64,000 nucleotides of DNA from UBA1858 sp963976865 (GTDB lineage Bacteria; Pseudomonadota; Gammaproteobacteria; UBA4575). Shown here piece after piece: positions 44,454-52,513 of this stretch. How positions within the stretch are numbered: the first letter of the stretch is position 1; each line of letters starts with the position of its first letter. The DNA lies in contig CAXBLY010000004.1 of the NCBI GenBank assembly GCA_963976865.1, positions 62,001 through 126,000 of the forward strand. Direction: 5' to 3'. The notes under the pieces are model-generated. The model did not search any database. It was not told where the DNA came from and saw only the letters and a list, made by a program, of their open reading frames with translations. Position numbers and translations under genes: made by a program.

Positions 44454-45180
44454 CTTCCTTCATTCCTACTGTTGGTTTTGGCATTTTACCTGTGAGTATC
44501 TGATTGGCTGTTGTTGGCCACACCTGTTTTAGTGGCGTCAATCTTGCTACACGTTTGCGCGCAACAAAAATATAAACGCCTCCGATATTGGTTAATTGGC
44601 TTTGTAAAAATCGTCCAAGAGACTGCATGTTTTTCCATCGCTGAATACGCTTAAACGGTGGCAAATGTGCAACATAATGCAGTTCGACTTCCTGAAAGCC
44701 CAACAGAGAAGACCAGTCTCTAAGGCGATGTATACTATAAAATTTGGCGTCCCAGGGTGCTATTTTTTTGCGCGAAAGAAACAGGCGCCACAGCCCATAG
44801 AAAGAATACGGATTAAAACCAATAATAATCATATAACCTTCAGGCACAAGGCAACGCTCTACTTCTCTTAATATCTCATGGGGCTTTTCAGTAAAATCAA
44901 GTGTATGCGGCAGTACAAACAGATCTGTGCTGTCACTGCAAATAGGTAGCGCGGCAGGACTGCTGATAATGTCAGCTGACTGAGAACGATCAATGCTCAC
45001 ATGTTCAGATATCGTGCAGTTTTTCAGTAATTGCCGGTTAGTAAATGTATCGCCCACCTGAATTGCACTATATCCAAAGATACACGCAGTGATCCTCCAC
45101 ACATGTTGCTCTATGGCACCAGATACCAATTTGCCTGCATCAGTCTGATACCAAGCCCTTATGCCTGTTAGATCGAACAC
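44437..45180 (-). CDS. class I SAM-dependent methyltransferase (YafS-like)
   Basis: 247 residues. The characteristic SAM-binding motif I is weak, but the segment LFVLPHTLDFTEKPHEILRE and VPEGYMIIIGFNPYSFYGLW are typical of the YafS-type methyltransferases found next to rnhA-dnaQ in gammaproteobacteria. Substrate is unknown. First gene of the methyltransferase-rnhA-dnaQ group; opposite to the downstream kinase gene on the plus strand. Confidence 0.85.
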   Translation of the reverse strand: MFDLTGIRAWYQTDAGKLVSGAIEQHVWRITACIFGYSAIQVGDTFTNRQLLKNCTISEHVSIDRSQSADIISSPAALPICSDSTDLFVLPHTLDFTEKPHEILREVERCLVPEGYMIIIGFNPYSFYGLWRLFLSRKKIAPWDAKFYSIHRLRDWSSLLGFQEVELHYVAHLPPFKRIQRWKNMQSLGRFLQSQLTNIGGVYIFVARKRVARLTPLKQVWPTTANQILTGKMPKPTVGMKEDVESR

Positions 45181-45380
45181 TGGATAATTTAACCTCGATT
45201 ACATAAATAATAAGATTTTCTGTGGCTATTCTACGCAAATCATCACTCAACTGAAATTGTGTGGCGCATCACAAATCTGCGAAAGACACTGAAAATACAT
45301 GTATTTCATCGCCTGTTGAGAGCATTTAGTTGGCTACAATGACGCTCTGTGTGCATTCTATTGCTAAGATACGTAAATAA

Positions 45381-46721
45381 TTGAATTTAGATGAAGTCTT
45401 TTCAGAGTCTATGACGATAACCCCGCAAAAATCACGTACTTTATTGTACGCTTTCCTTGGCACTGCCGTTGTCATGATTGGCTTATTGGCAAAATACAAT
45501 CATCTGGGAAGCGACTTACAGACTTCTTTTCTAGTCGTTGCTGCTATTCTTACTGCAGTACTGTTTTATACATCCTCACATTTCGGCATTCATTATGAGA
45601 CGCCAAAAAACGAGCAGGATGATCTGGATTACAAAAACATTCGCCTGGCACTTAATTTTCAGGGTCAGGGGAAACTCGATGCTGCTTTTGCACTATTCAA
45701 GCAATGTAAAAATTCTGAAAAGCTGATCACTCTGTTGAAAAATCTCGCTCAGGACTATGAGATTATCAAACAAACAGATAAAGCGAATATTGTATACGTC
45801 CATATCACTAATCTTCAGTCCAATATTGACGGCAAAAATAAAAACATAGAAGTCGTAGAAAAGAAAAAAACGGCTATTAATAAAACAATTGATGAGACCA
45901 GCTCGTTATTTAATGCACGCTACGAAATAGTACGAAATATAGGGAAAGGCACAGGCAGCACAATTTTTCTCGCCAAAGATCATGATAATGACAAACAGGC
46001 CATCGCTCTTAAAATCCTTGAAATAAACTACGACGAAAAAAATGCTTTAGAAACAGAATTGCTTGCACGTTTCATGCGCGAAGCAGAGACTGCCGCGTCT
46101 CTTCAGCACAAGAACATTATCTCGGTTATCGATTCCGGACATGCGAATAACGTTGCCTATATCGCCATGGAATACGTTCGTGGCAAATCATTACAGGATT
46201 ACAGCCAGCCAAAAGCGTTATTACCTCAGGCGCTTATAATAGAACTCATAGCGCAGTGCGCAGATGCGCTGCACTACGCCCACAGTAATGGAATAATTCA
46301 TCGAGACGTAAAACCTGCAAATATTCTGTACGACCACAAAGCCTCATTAGCGAAGCTGGGCGATTTTGGAATTGCCCATATTGCAAACTCCACCCAGACG
46401 CTGGCAGGTTCATTTCTGGGCACACCATTTTATATGTCACCTGAACAGCTGGGCAGTTTGGAACTGGATGCCCGCTCCGATATATTTTCACTAGGTGCAA
46501 CCTTGTATAGACTACTCACAGGCGTTCCCCCATTCTCGGGAAGTTCAATGGCTAAGCTGATGCAGACAATTGTGAATGAACCCCATCAAAATATTCTGGA
46601 AATCAGACCGAATTTACCTAATAACCTCGTAAATGTGGTAGAAATAGCACTAGCCAAGGATCCCTCACAGAGGTTTTCGAGTGCTCAGGAATTTTCACAA
46701 CAACTACGCGCTTGCACATAA
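45381..46721 (+). CDS. membrane-anchored Ser/Thr protein kinase
   Basis: 446 residues from a TTG (an ATG ten codons inside is equally possible). Two hydrophobic helices lie at the N-terminus (about 21-38 and 48-66), then a helical, TPR-like region (about 80-160), then a Hanks-type kinase domain: glycine loop IGKGTGSTIFLAK, Lys211 in ALKI, HRDVKPANIL (Asp309), DFG at 328-330, SPE instead of APE, GTPFYMSPEQ. Catalytic residues are intact, so it should be active. This order (helices first, kinase last) is the reverse of PknB. A phosphatase and FHA gene follow. Confidence 0.9.
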   Translation: MNLDEVFSESMTITPQKSRTLLYAFLGTAVVMIGLLAKYNHLGSDLQTSFLVVAAILTAVLFYTSSHFGIHYETPKNEQDDLDYKNIRLALNFQGQGKLDAAFALFKQCKNSEKLITLLKNLAQDYEIIKQTDKANIVYVHITNLQSNIDGKNKNIEVVEKKKTAINKTIDETSSLFNARYEIVRNIGKGTGSTIFLAKDHDNDKQAIALKILEINYDEKNALETELLARFMREAETAASLQHKNIISVIDSGHANNVAYIAMEYVRGKSLQDYSQPKALLPQALIIELIAQCADALHYAHSNGIIHRDVKPANILYDHKASLAKLGDFGIAHIANSTQTLAGSFLGTPFYMSPEQLGSLELDARSDIFSLGATLYRLLTGVPPFSGSSMAKLMQTIVNEPHQNILEIRPNLPNNLVNVVEIALAKDPSQRFSSAQEFSQQLRACT

Positions 46722-46755
46722 TTCAATTTACAATTTAAAAAATACTTATAACTAA

Positions 46756-47583
46756 ATGAATTTAAAAGGTATTTTATCAGTTGCCGGGCGTACAGATACA
46801 GGGAAAGTTCGCTCTCATAATGAAGATTTTCTGGGCGAGAACCTTGATATTGGACTGGTAGCGCTAGCCGATGGTATGGGCGGCTATAAAAGTGGAGAGG
46901 TCGCCAGCGAGCTTGCCATTTCAACCGTTTTATCAGAGCTGGGAGAACGGATACCCAAATTAACCCCAGGTGAGCTAGATCCGCAGACAGGTTATTCCAA
47001 TGAGAGTCTTGCGGTGCGCGAAGCGATTATTCGCGCCAATGAGAAAATTTATCAAAAAGGACTGGATGATCCTGAATGTCGCGGCATGGGAACGACCCTG
47101 GTACTGGCCGTGCTTTATAATAATCAGGTGACCATTGCCCACGTGGGCGATTCCCGAATGTACCGCTATCGCAGCTCAAAATTAGAGCAAGTCACGGTAG
47201 ATCACACTTTTTTACAGGAATTAGTCGACCGGGGTTATTATACCCAGGAGGAAGCTGATGCCTCTCTAAACCGAAATCTGGTCACACGGGCCCTCGGGAT
47301 CCAGCCAACCACGGCCGTCGACATCCGTGAAGACATAGTAATCCCCGGTGATATCTATTTACTCTGTTCCGACGGTCTGACAGATATGGTAGATGATCAA
47401 GAAATTTCTAATATAGTGAGTGAGTTCCGTGATAATCTCGACAAAATAGCTGAAAATCTTGTGGAATGTGCGAACGTTAAAGGTGGGCGGGATAATATTT
47501 CAGTATTATTAGCGCAGCCAACAAAAGCATTTCCTGAGAAAAAACGTTGGAATACTAATTTAAAAAAGATATTTGGACAGTAA
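46756..47583 (+). CDS. PP2C-family Ser/Thr phosphatase
   Basis: 275 residues. PP2C metal-binding and motif residues: GKVRSHNEDF, LVALADGMGGYKSGEVAS, GMGTTLVLAVL, IAHVGDSRMYRYR, DHTFLQELV, LCSDGLTDMV and GGRDNISVLL. Likely removes phosphates added by the kinase encoded 34 bp upstream. Its stop codon is directly followed by the start of the FHA gene. Confidence 0.93.
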   Translation: MNLKGILSVAGRTDTGKVRSHNEDFLGENLDIGLVALADGMGGYKSGEVASELAISTVLSELGERIPKLTPGELDPQTGYSNESLAVREAIIRANEKIYQKGLDDPECRGMGTTLVLAVLYNNQVTIAHVGDSRMYRYRSSKLEQVTVDHTFLQELVDRGYYTQEEADASLNRNLVTRALGIQPTTAVDIREDIVIPGDIYLLCSDGLTDMVDDQEISNIVSEFRDNLDKIAENLVECANVKGGRDNISVLLAQPTKAFPEKKRWNTNLKKIFGQ

Positions 47584-48441
47584 ATGGTCATGTCACATTT
47601 AGTAGTTACACTCGAAGATAAGCTGGTCGGAGAATTTCCTATTTCCAAGGAAAAAATGACAATAGGACGCAAACCCGATAATGATATATGTATCAATAAC
47701 TTAGCGATAAGCAGCTATCACACCCAGATTATTACTGTGTTAGACAGTTCTTTTCTGGAAGATTTAAACAGTACCAATGGCACCTACGTCAATGCACGTT
47801 TGGTAAAGAAGCATGCACTGGAAGATGGTGACCTGATCGATGTGGGCAATTACCGCATTCGATATGTAGGCAATGAACCTCAGCAGGCAACAGATGATGA
47901 GAGTGACGTGCTCGAGAAGACCATTGTGCTTACTCCTGGCACAGCAGACTCTGTAGAAGAGTTTCTCAAAAAAGAAAACACTGTCATTGAACCGCGACCA
48001 AGCAGTTCTGTATCGAATCATCCTGCACCGATTATTGATACACGCGATGAAACCGAGGTAGACACTGAAAAACCAGCTACAGATGAAAAAGCTGTCACAC
48101 AACCTGTCCCGAAACCATCAGAATCAGAGTCCAAGCCAGCAGCCAGTATGGCTGCATCTTCTGATGAACCAGATCGTCTTGGTAAGCTACAGGTCCTCAA
48201 TGGCAAGAATGCGGGTTTAGTGCTAGATCTGAAAAAGTCACTGACTACATTTGGCTCACCCAAGGTTGCTGTAGCCGGGGTAACTAAACGTGCCAGAGGT
48301 TACTTTCTTATCCATGTACAGGGGCAGGAAGGACAGCCAACACTGTTAAATGGCGAGCCACTTAAAGACAAAGCAACACAGCTGGAAGACAACGACATTA
48401 TTGAAGTTGCAAATATTAAACTTGAGTTCTTTACAGAATAA
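47584..48441 (+). CDS. FHA-domain protein, two FHA-like domains
   Basis: 285 residues. The N-terminal FHA domain is canonical: MTIGRKPDNDICIN with conserved Gly28-Arg29, the LAISSYHTQI Ser/His region and DLNSTNGTYVN; it should bind phosphothreonine. A low-complexity linker rich in Thr, Ser, Pro and Glu (about 100-195) follows, then a second, degenerate FHA-like domain (LGKLQVLNGKNAGLVLDLKK onwards) lacking the phosphate-binding residues. The linker Thr residues are plausible kinase targets. It is contiguous with the phosphatase gene. Confidence 0.9.
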   Translation: MVMSHLVVTLEDKLVGEFPISKEKMTIGRKPDNDICINNLAISSYHTQIITVLDSSFLEDLNSTNGTYVNARLVKKHALEDGDLIDVGNYRIRYVGNEPQQATDDESDVLEKTIVLTPGTADSVEEFLKKENTVIEPRPSSSVSNHPAPIIDTRDETEVDTEKPATDEKAVTQPVPKPSESESKPAASMAASSDEPDRLGKLQVLNGKNAGLVLDLKKSLTTFGSPKVAVAGVTKRARGYFLIHVQGQEGQPTLLNGEPLKDKATQLEDNDIIEVANIKLEFFTE

Positions 48442-48446
48442 GCAGT

Positions 48447-50105
48447 TTAATTAAGATGCAGATCAGGAACAGCAGACAGTAGTTTTTTAGTGTAGTCATG
48501 CTGAGGGTTTTGCAGAACATCCAGCGCACTACCCTTCTCGACAATGACCCCCTGGTGCATCACAGCAACGTCATCCGCCAGATAGCTCACCACAGACATG
48601 TCATGAGTAATAAACAAATAACTCATGTCTAGCTCTGCCTGCAGATCCTTTAACAGATTCAATACCTGAGCCTGCACGGAAACATCCAGAGCACTCGTTG
48701 GCTCATCACAGATAATCACCTGGGGTTTAACAGCTAATGCACGCGCTATGCAAATCCGCTGACGTTGGCCACCAGAAAATTCATGCGGATATCGGTTGCC
48801 TGCATCTTCAGGCAAATCTACCTGCTTCAATAACCTCGCCACTGTTAAGCGCCGCTGACCTGCATTTTTTTCTATTCCTAGCGAGACCATACCCTCTTCG
48901 ATAATATCTCCAACCAGCATGCGAGGATTTAATGAAGAATAAGGATCCTGGAATACGATTTGTAATTCACTCCTGCGAGCACGAAGTGCTTCACCGTACA
49001 GCTTTATTAAATTTTGTCCCTGGAACATAACATCACCACCAGTGACATCAAGCAACCTGACTATACTTTTCCCCACTGTGGTTTTGCCACAGCCGGACTC
49101 CCCCACCAGTGCCAGTGTTTTGCCTGGATACAACTGTAACGAGACATCATTAACGGCTTTCACGTGACCCACCGTTCTTTTAAAAATACCCTTACGGATT
49201 GGGAAATGTACTTTCAAACGACTAACATCCAACACAGGATGATGATGCTCATTCACTTCGTGCAAGGCTTTCATACTGTCGACACTTTTTTCGCCACCAA
49301 CAGAAAGACGCATGCCTCGCTTGTGAATGCTTGGCACAGCATTTAGCAGTTGCTGGCTATAAAGATGCTTGGGTGCCGAAAAAAATGCTTCGCTGGATGC
49401 CGCTTCAACTATCTCTCCATAACGCATCACTGCAACACGGTCAGCAATCTGTTGCACAACACCAAGATCATGAGTAATAAATATCAGCCCCATCTTTAAC
49501 TCATTTTGCAGCTTCTTCAACAGTTCCAGCACCTGTGCCTGAATAGTTACATCCAGAGCAGTTGTTGGTTCATCGGCTATTAGCACATCAGGATTAGCTG
49601 CCAGTGCAATAGCAATCATGATGCGTTGTCGCATGCCACCAGATAATTGATGAGGGTACTCGCTCATATTACGTCGCGCATTTGGCAGGCCAACAGCATT
49701 CAAAAGATCCAGACAACGCGCACGTGCTACAGTTTTTGAGATCTTCTCGTGATGAATCATGCATTCAATAATCTGGTCTTCAATCCTGATCACAGGATTA
49801 AGCGATGTCATTGGCTCCTGAAAAATCATGGAAATTTTACTGCCACGCACAGCACGCATTTCACGTTCAGTGTAATCAAGCAGGTTTTCGCCATGCAATA
49901 AAATTTCACCTTGAGTAATTTTTGCCGCATCGGGAAGTAACCTTGCCATTGACAGCGCAGTAATTGATTTGCCAGAACCGGACTCGCCAACCAGTGCAAA
50001 TGTTTCACCACTATTCACCTCGAACGAAATATCTTTTACTGCGTGTATTGTTTGATCCGATAACTTTATATCAGTACACAGATTATTAACTTTTAAAAGC
50101 GACAT
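48447..50105 (-). CDS. peptide ABC transporter ATP-binding protein with two fused ATPase domains (YejF-like)
   Basis: 552 residues, a tandem duplication of ABC ATPase domains: first GESGSGKS, LSGGMRQR, LIADEPTTALD; second GESGCGKT, FSGGQRQR, IICDEPTSALD. Both halves match oligopeptide-type importers (OppD then OppF). The frame is open 13 codons upstream, but MSLLKVNNL at 50105 begins 4 bp after the permease stop codon. It is the last gene of a YejABEF-like operon. Confidence 0.93.
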   Translation of the reverse strand: MSLLKVNNLCTDIKLSDQTIHAVKDISFEVNSGETFALVGESGSGKSITALSMARLLPDAAKITQGEILLHGENLLDYTEREMRAVRGSKISMIFQEPMTSLNPVIRIEDQIIECMIHHEKISKTVARARCLDLLNAVGLPNARRNMSEYPHQLSGGMRQRIMIAIALAANPDVLIADEPTTALDVTIQAQVLELLKKLQNELKMGLIFITHDLGVVQQIADRVAVMRYGEIVEAASSEAFFSAPKHLYSQQLLNAVPSIHKRGMRLSVGGEKSVDSMKALHEVNEHHHPVLDVSRLKVHFPIRKGIFKRTVGHVKAVNDVSLQLYPGKTLALVGESGCGKTTVGKSIVRLLDVTGGDVMFQGQNLIKLYGEALRARRSELQIVFQDPYSSLNPRMLVGDIIEEGMVSLGIEKNAGQRRLTVARLLKQVDLPEDAGNRYPHEFSGGQRQRICIARALAVKPQVIICDEPTSALDVSVQAQVLNLLKDLQAELDMSYLFITHDMSVVSYLADDVAVMHQGVIVEKGSALDVLQNPQHDYTKKLLSAVPDLHLN

Positions 50106-50109
50106 AATT

Positions 50110-51522
50110 TTATTCCGACCCTGAAATTCGTGGATCCAAAGCATCTCTAACTACATCTGCAAATAAATTGGCAAACAATACGAGTGTGAACATAAAAATA
50201 AATGCGGCGGTCAATGACCACCATACCGCCGGATCACGCGCCATTTCCAAACGCGCCTGATTAATCATATTCCCCCAGCTATTGGTCGCGGGATCAACAC
50301 CAATATTAATATATGAAAGCACAGCTTCAGCCAGCACTAATCCACTAAAATCAAGTACTACTGTAATCAGCACGATATGCATAAAATTGGGCATGATGTG
50401 CCTGGCAAGAATATTAGCTTTGGTGACGCCAAACGCACTGGCAGCCTGAATGTATTCCATCTCGCGCAACTTGAATGTTTCCGCACGCAGTAGTCGACAT
50501 AATCCGGTCCAGCTTGTTATCCCCAGAATCACGCACAAAAACAATAAACGCAAATCAGCGCGCTCAGTTAAACTATCAAACCCTTCTGCATTATTGCTTA
50601 TGTATACCTGCAGCAATAGCACTGAAGCTGCAATTAACAATACATGCGGTATCGAGTTGAGTGTTGTGTAAATATACTGAATAACATCATCTACCCAACC
50701 TCTAAAAAAGCCTGCCATCGCACCCAGAGTGACAGCCACCGGTAACATGACAAGTGTTGTCAGCGCACCAATCAATATACCGGTGCGTATACTTTTAATC
50801 GCTTGATAGAAAACATCCTGCCCCACTTTATCAGTACCAAATAAATGATATTTAGAACCTATAAACATTGATAAAAATATTACTATCGTGACAATCCCGG
50901 TCACGATCGCAATAGCACGCAGAGGATAATTTGACTCACCTTTTAAAAACCGCATTAAAGCGACTGAAAAACTGACTTGTCGGGATTTTGAGCTTCGCCA
51001 AAGTATTAATAACCAGAAAAAAGTCCAGCAGAGTAATGCAAAGAAAACTGCTCTTATACTGATTTGCAGAATGTCATTCCATTTGTGTGAGACATGCTCT
51101 TCAAGATGTGCGCCTCCGTATTTCAGGCGAGGATATATTTGCTGCATGGATCCATCTTCCTGTTGCACCATCTCCCTGGAAAATAACTGCGTTGCAAGTG
51201 GCGCAGAAAATGTTTTTTCAACCTGAGTACGCATGGGCGTCATCAAAACATCCAAAACACTGAGTATTTCATTGGAGTACTGATATTCAGATTCAATCGC
51301 ATTCCCCAGTTTTGGTCTGAAGTGCATGGAGTCGAGTAACGCAATCGAGTAATAACAAATCAGAACAACCAAGGACACGGCACCTGTCGTTCGCTTGAAA
51401 ACTTTCTCCCATGGTCGACGCAAATGCTTTCTTTTTCTAGCGATCAGGACAAAAATCACAATTACTGCGGTTAACGCAAAGAAAAGCGCGTCTGTGATTA
51501 ATAATGTTGGCTGGAATGGCAT
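50110..51522 (-). CDS. peptide ABC transporter permease (YejE-like), N-terminally extended
   Basis: 470 residues, about 130 more than typical YejE. The C-terminal ~290 residues hold the canonical permease core with LFGTDKVGQDVFYQAIKS, the EAA loop AASAFGVTKANILARHI and the C-terminal ALDPRISGSE. The extension contributes two N-terminal hydrophobic helices (about 8-27 and 49-66), a periplasmic-like stretch containing LKYGGAHLEEHVSHKWND and another helix near 155. It starts 13 bp after the YejB-like gene. Confidence 0.9.
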   Translation of the reverse strand: MPFQPTLLITDALFFALTAVIVIFVLIARKRKHLRRPWEKVFKRTTGAVSLVVLICYYSIALLDSMHFRPKLGNAIESEYQYSNEILSVLDVLMTPMRTQVEKTFSAPLATQLFSREMVQQEDGSMQQIYPRLKYGGAHLEEHVSHKWNDILQISIRAVFFALLCWTFFWLLILWRSSKSRQVSFSVALMRFLKGESNYPLRAIAIVTGIVTIVIFLSMFIGSKYHLFGTDKVGQDVFYQAIKSIRTGILIGALTTLVMLPVAVTLGAMAGFFRGWVDDVIQYIYTTLNSIPHVLLIAASVLLLQVYISNNAEGFDSLTERADLRLLFLCVILGITSWTGLCRLLRAETFKLREMEYIQAASAFGVTKANILARHIMPNFMHIVLITVVLDFSGLVLAEAVLSYINIGVDPATNSWGNMINQARLEMARDPAVWWSLTAAFIFMFTLVLFANLFADVVRDALDPRISGSE

Positions 51523-51535
51523 TGTGTTTGAATAA

Positions 51536-52513
51536 TCAGCTTAAGCGAATTCTGGGATCCACCAGAGTGTAAGAAATATCAGTCAGAATCAGTCCTATAA
51601 TATAGAGGACCGAACCGAGATAAACCATTGACCTCACAATCGCAAAGTCCTGACGATTAATAGCATCAATGGTATAACTACCCAGACCCGGAATGCCAAA
51701 AAAGTTTTCAGTTAACAGGCTACCCATAAACAGCAACGGCAGCACAACTACAACTCCGGTCAGAATAGGAATTAGCGCATTACGCAACACGTGTCTAAAC
51801 AAAACCAATTGCTCGGAAATTCCTTTTGATCGTGCAGTACGCACGTAATCTTTACCTATTTCTTCCAGAAATATAGTTCGATACCAGCGCGTACCTGACC
51901 CAATGCCACCGATAACGCCGATAATCACCGGCAGTATCAGAAACTTTAATGAATCCAGCCCAGTATCATAGCCGGAAATCGGTACTACCTTGAGTAATTT
52001 CCCGATAACAAACTGCCCACCAATAATATAGAATAAAGTGGAGATAGACATTAATGCCACACAGATAATGACTGCCCAGTAATCAATATACGTGGCGCGA
52101 AAAAAAGCAATCAGCAAAGCAAACGTGATTGTCACCAACAGGCCAAGAAGCAAGTGAGGAACTGCAATCGTTAAGCTTGGCCACATGCGCTTGCTAATAT
52201 CATAACCAATATCACGACCGCTATCAGAGCTACCAAAGTCAAATACAAACAGCTTTATGGATTTCTGGTAGAAAATAGTTTCTGTGAATTTAGCGCTACC
52301 ACTATTTGCATCATTGTAAATCAGAGGCAGGTTGTATCCACGTTCACGTTTCCAGTCTTCAATTTGTTGAGGCGTGGTATGTTTTTGTCCAAGCTGATTT
52401 TTTGCCATATCATCTGGCGAATTGACCACAAAGAACAATACAAATGTGATCAGATTAATCCCCAGCAACAATGGAAATGCGTAAAGTACACGTCGAATAA
52501 TATAAGCAATCAT
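51536..52513 (-). CDS. peptide ABC transporter permease (YejB-like)
   Basis: 325 residues, six membrane helices, starting MIAYIIRRVLYAFPLLLGINL as in OppB/DppB/YejB. EAA-loop region TARSKGISEQLVLFRHVLRNALIP near residue 215. The ATG at 52513 overlaps the TGA stop of the binding-protein gene (ATGA), implying translational coupling; an upstream extension of 36 codons is not supported. Confidence 0.92.
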   Translation of the reverse strand: MIAYIIRRVLYAFPLLLGINLITFVLFFVVNSPDDMAKNQLGQKHTTPQQIEDWKRERGYNLPLIYNDANSGSAKFTETIFYQKSIKLFVFDFGSSDSGRDIGYDISKRMWPSLTIAVPHLLLGLLVTITFALLIAFFRATYIDYWAVIICVALMSISTLFYIIGGQFVIGKLLKVVPISGYDTGLDSLKFLILPVIIGVIGGIGSGTRWYRTIFLEEIGKDYVRTARSKGISEQLVLFRHVLRNALIPILTGVVVVLPLLFMGSLLTENFFGIPGLGSYTIDAINRQDFAIVRSMVYLGSVLYIIGLILTDISYTLVDPRIRLS

